Shown here in pieces: positions 63,712 to 64,000 of a DNA stretch of 64,000 nucleotides. Numbering within the stretch: the stretch's first letter is position 1; the number at the start of each line of letters is the position of its first letter. The notes under the pieces were generated by a model. That model saw only the letters and a list, made by a program, of their open reading frames with translations, made no database searches and was not told the origin of the DNA. The DNA is from Leptolyngbyaceae cyanobacterium (GTDB lineage Bacteria; Cyanobacteriota; Cyanobacteriia; Cyanobacteriales; Aerosakkonemataceae). Position numbers and translations under genes: made by a program. The stretch spans positions 1-64,000 of the forward strand of contig DATNQN010000035.1 of assembly GCA_036703985.1 (NCBI GenBank), given 5' to 3'.

Positions 63712-64000
63712 ATTTTTATTCCACTAGATAAACACGATTACGTAAAAGCAGTTTTTCTCTGATTTTATCAACAATTTAAAAGTGGATTTTTTCCTGAATT
63801 TAAACTCTCCTATTATTAAATACCTAATTTTAATTTGCACTGTTTAGACAAGTTTGTGCGAGAAGATAGAGAATTTAAGGAGAACTTAAGAAAATTTGCC
63901 ATCAAATTTACGACTTTTCTACCACTTTTATGTTAACCGAAGTTGGCCGTAAATCTTGAAATCAAGATATCGCATATATTTCAGGCTTTACTTTTTCATG
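63712..64000. other. End of window, upstream of the REC-kinase gene
   Basis: A/T-rich DNA with no open frame, presumably the promoter region of the kinase pair. No RNA gene seen. The next gene lies outside the window. Confidence 0.4.

Overview
The window is chromosomal DNA of a cyanobacterium, most likely a filamentous one of the Oscillatoriales type. It carries psbK and psaM, a GAF-GAF-PAS adenylate cyclase of the CyaB type, a fused PyrF-PyrE, many HIP1-like GCGATCGC sites, and many short tandem and palindromic repeats between genes. All assignments come from reading the sequence; no searches were run. No rRNA, CRISPR array or complete insertion sequence was seen, and no tRNA was recognised by eye.

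Layout. 0.5-4 kb: CyaB-type cyclase and purC. 4.5-12.1 kb: an outer-membrane and lipid A block on the + strand (Omp85/BamA, the inserted tRNA-hydroxylation protein TrhO, lpxC, fabZ, lpxA, lpxB). 12.5-19.4 kb: small hypothetical genes, a TMEM14-like protein, an unannotated 31-residue membrane peptide, tenA, comF, cobS, tgt and psbK. 19.5-24.9 kb: an accessory zone with a DUF5615/DUF433 toxin-antitoxin pair, a Uma2 nuclease, an HTH protein, a small membrane protein, and a recombination scar where an AAA+ ATPase gene and a PIN-toxin gene are both cut off, leaving an intact HicB-like antitoxin; then a GST. 25-28 kb: TPR protein, coiled-coil membrane protein, psaM, TerC. 28-35.1 kb: a nucleoside (BMP-type) ABC importer with a divergent ureidoglycolate lyase-like gene. 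36-46.3 kb: pyrF-pyrE, an Rpn-like nuclease with a partial duplicate, a GH1 glycosidase, a CPA2 antiporter with Usp domains, a DUF2330/RnfD-like pair and a class I amidotransferase. 46.7-50.5 kb: a URC-type uracil catabolism cluster (URC1, URC4, a receiver protein, UPRT). 50.8-63.7 kb: two paralogous pairs of sensor kinases, on opposite strands, flanking the DAHP synthase gene, a HEAT-repeat gene and a second Uma2 gene.

Most notable: the 468 bases before the DAHP synthase gene (55510-55977) hold two consecutive ribosome-type attenuators. Each has a short leader ORF packed with Phe, Tyr and Trp codons, followed by mutually exclusive antiterminator and terminator stems. This predicts that the first enzyme of aromatic amino acid synthesis is controlled by translation of all three aromatic amino acids, twice in series.

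Second theme: nitrogen salvage. A nucleoside importer, a ureidoglycolate lyase-like protein, URC1/URC4/UPRT and PyrFE lie within about 22 kb. The importer and URC1 upstream regions share nearly the same palindrome, which fits the NtcA pattern GTA-N8-TAC.
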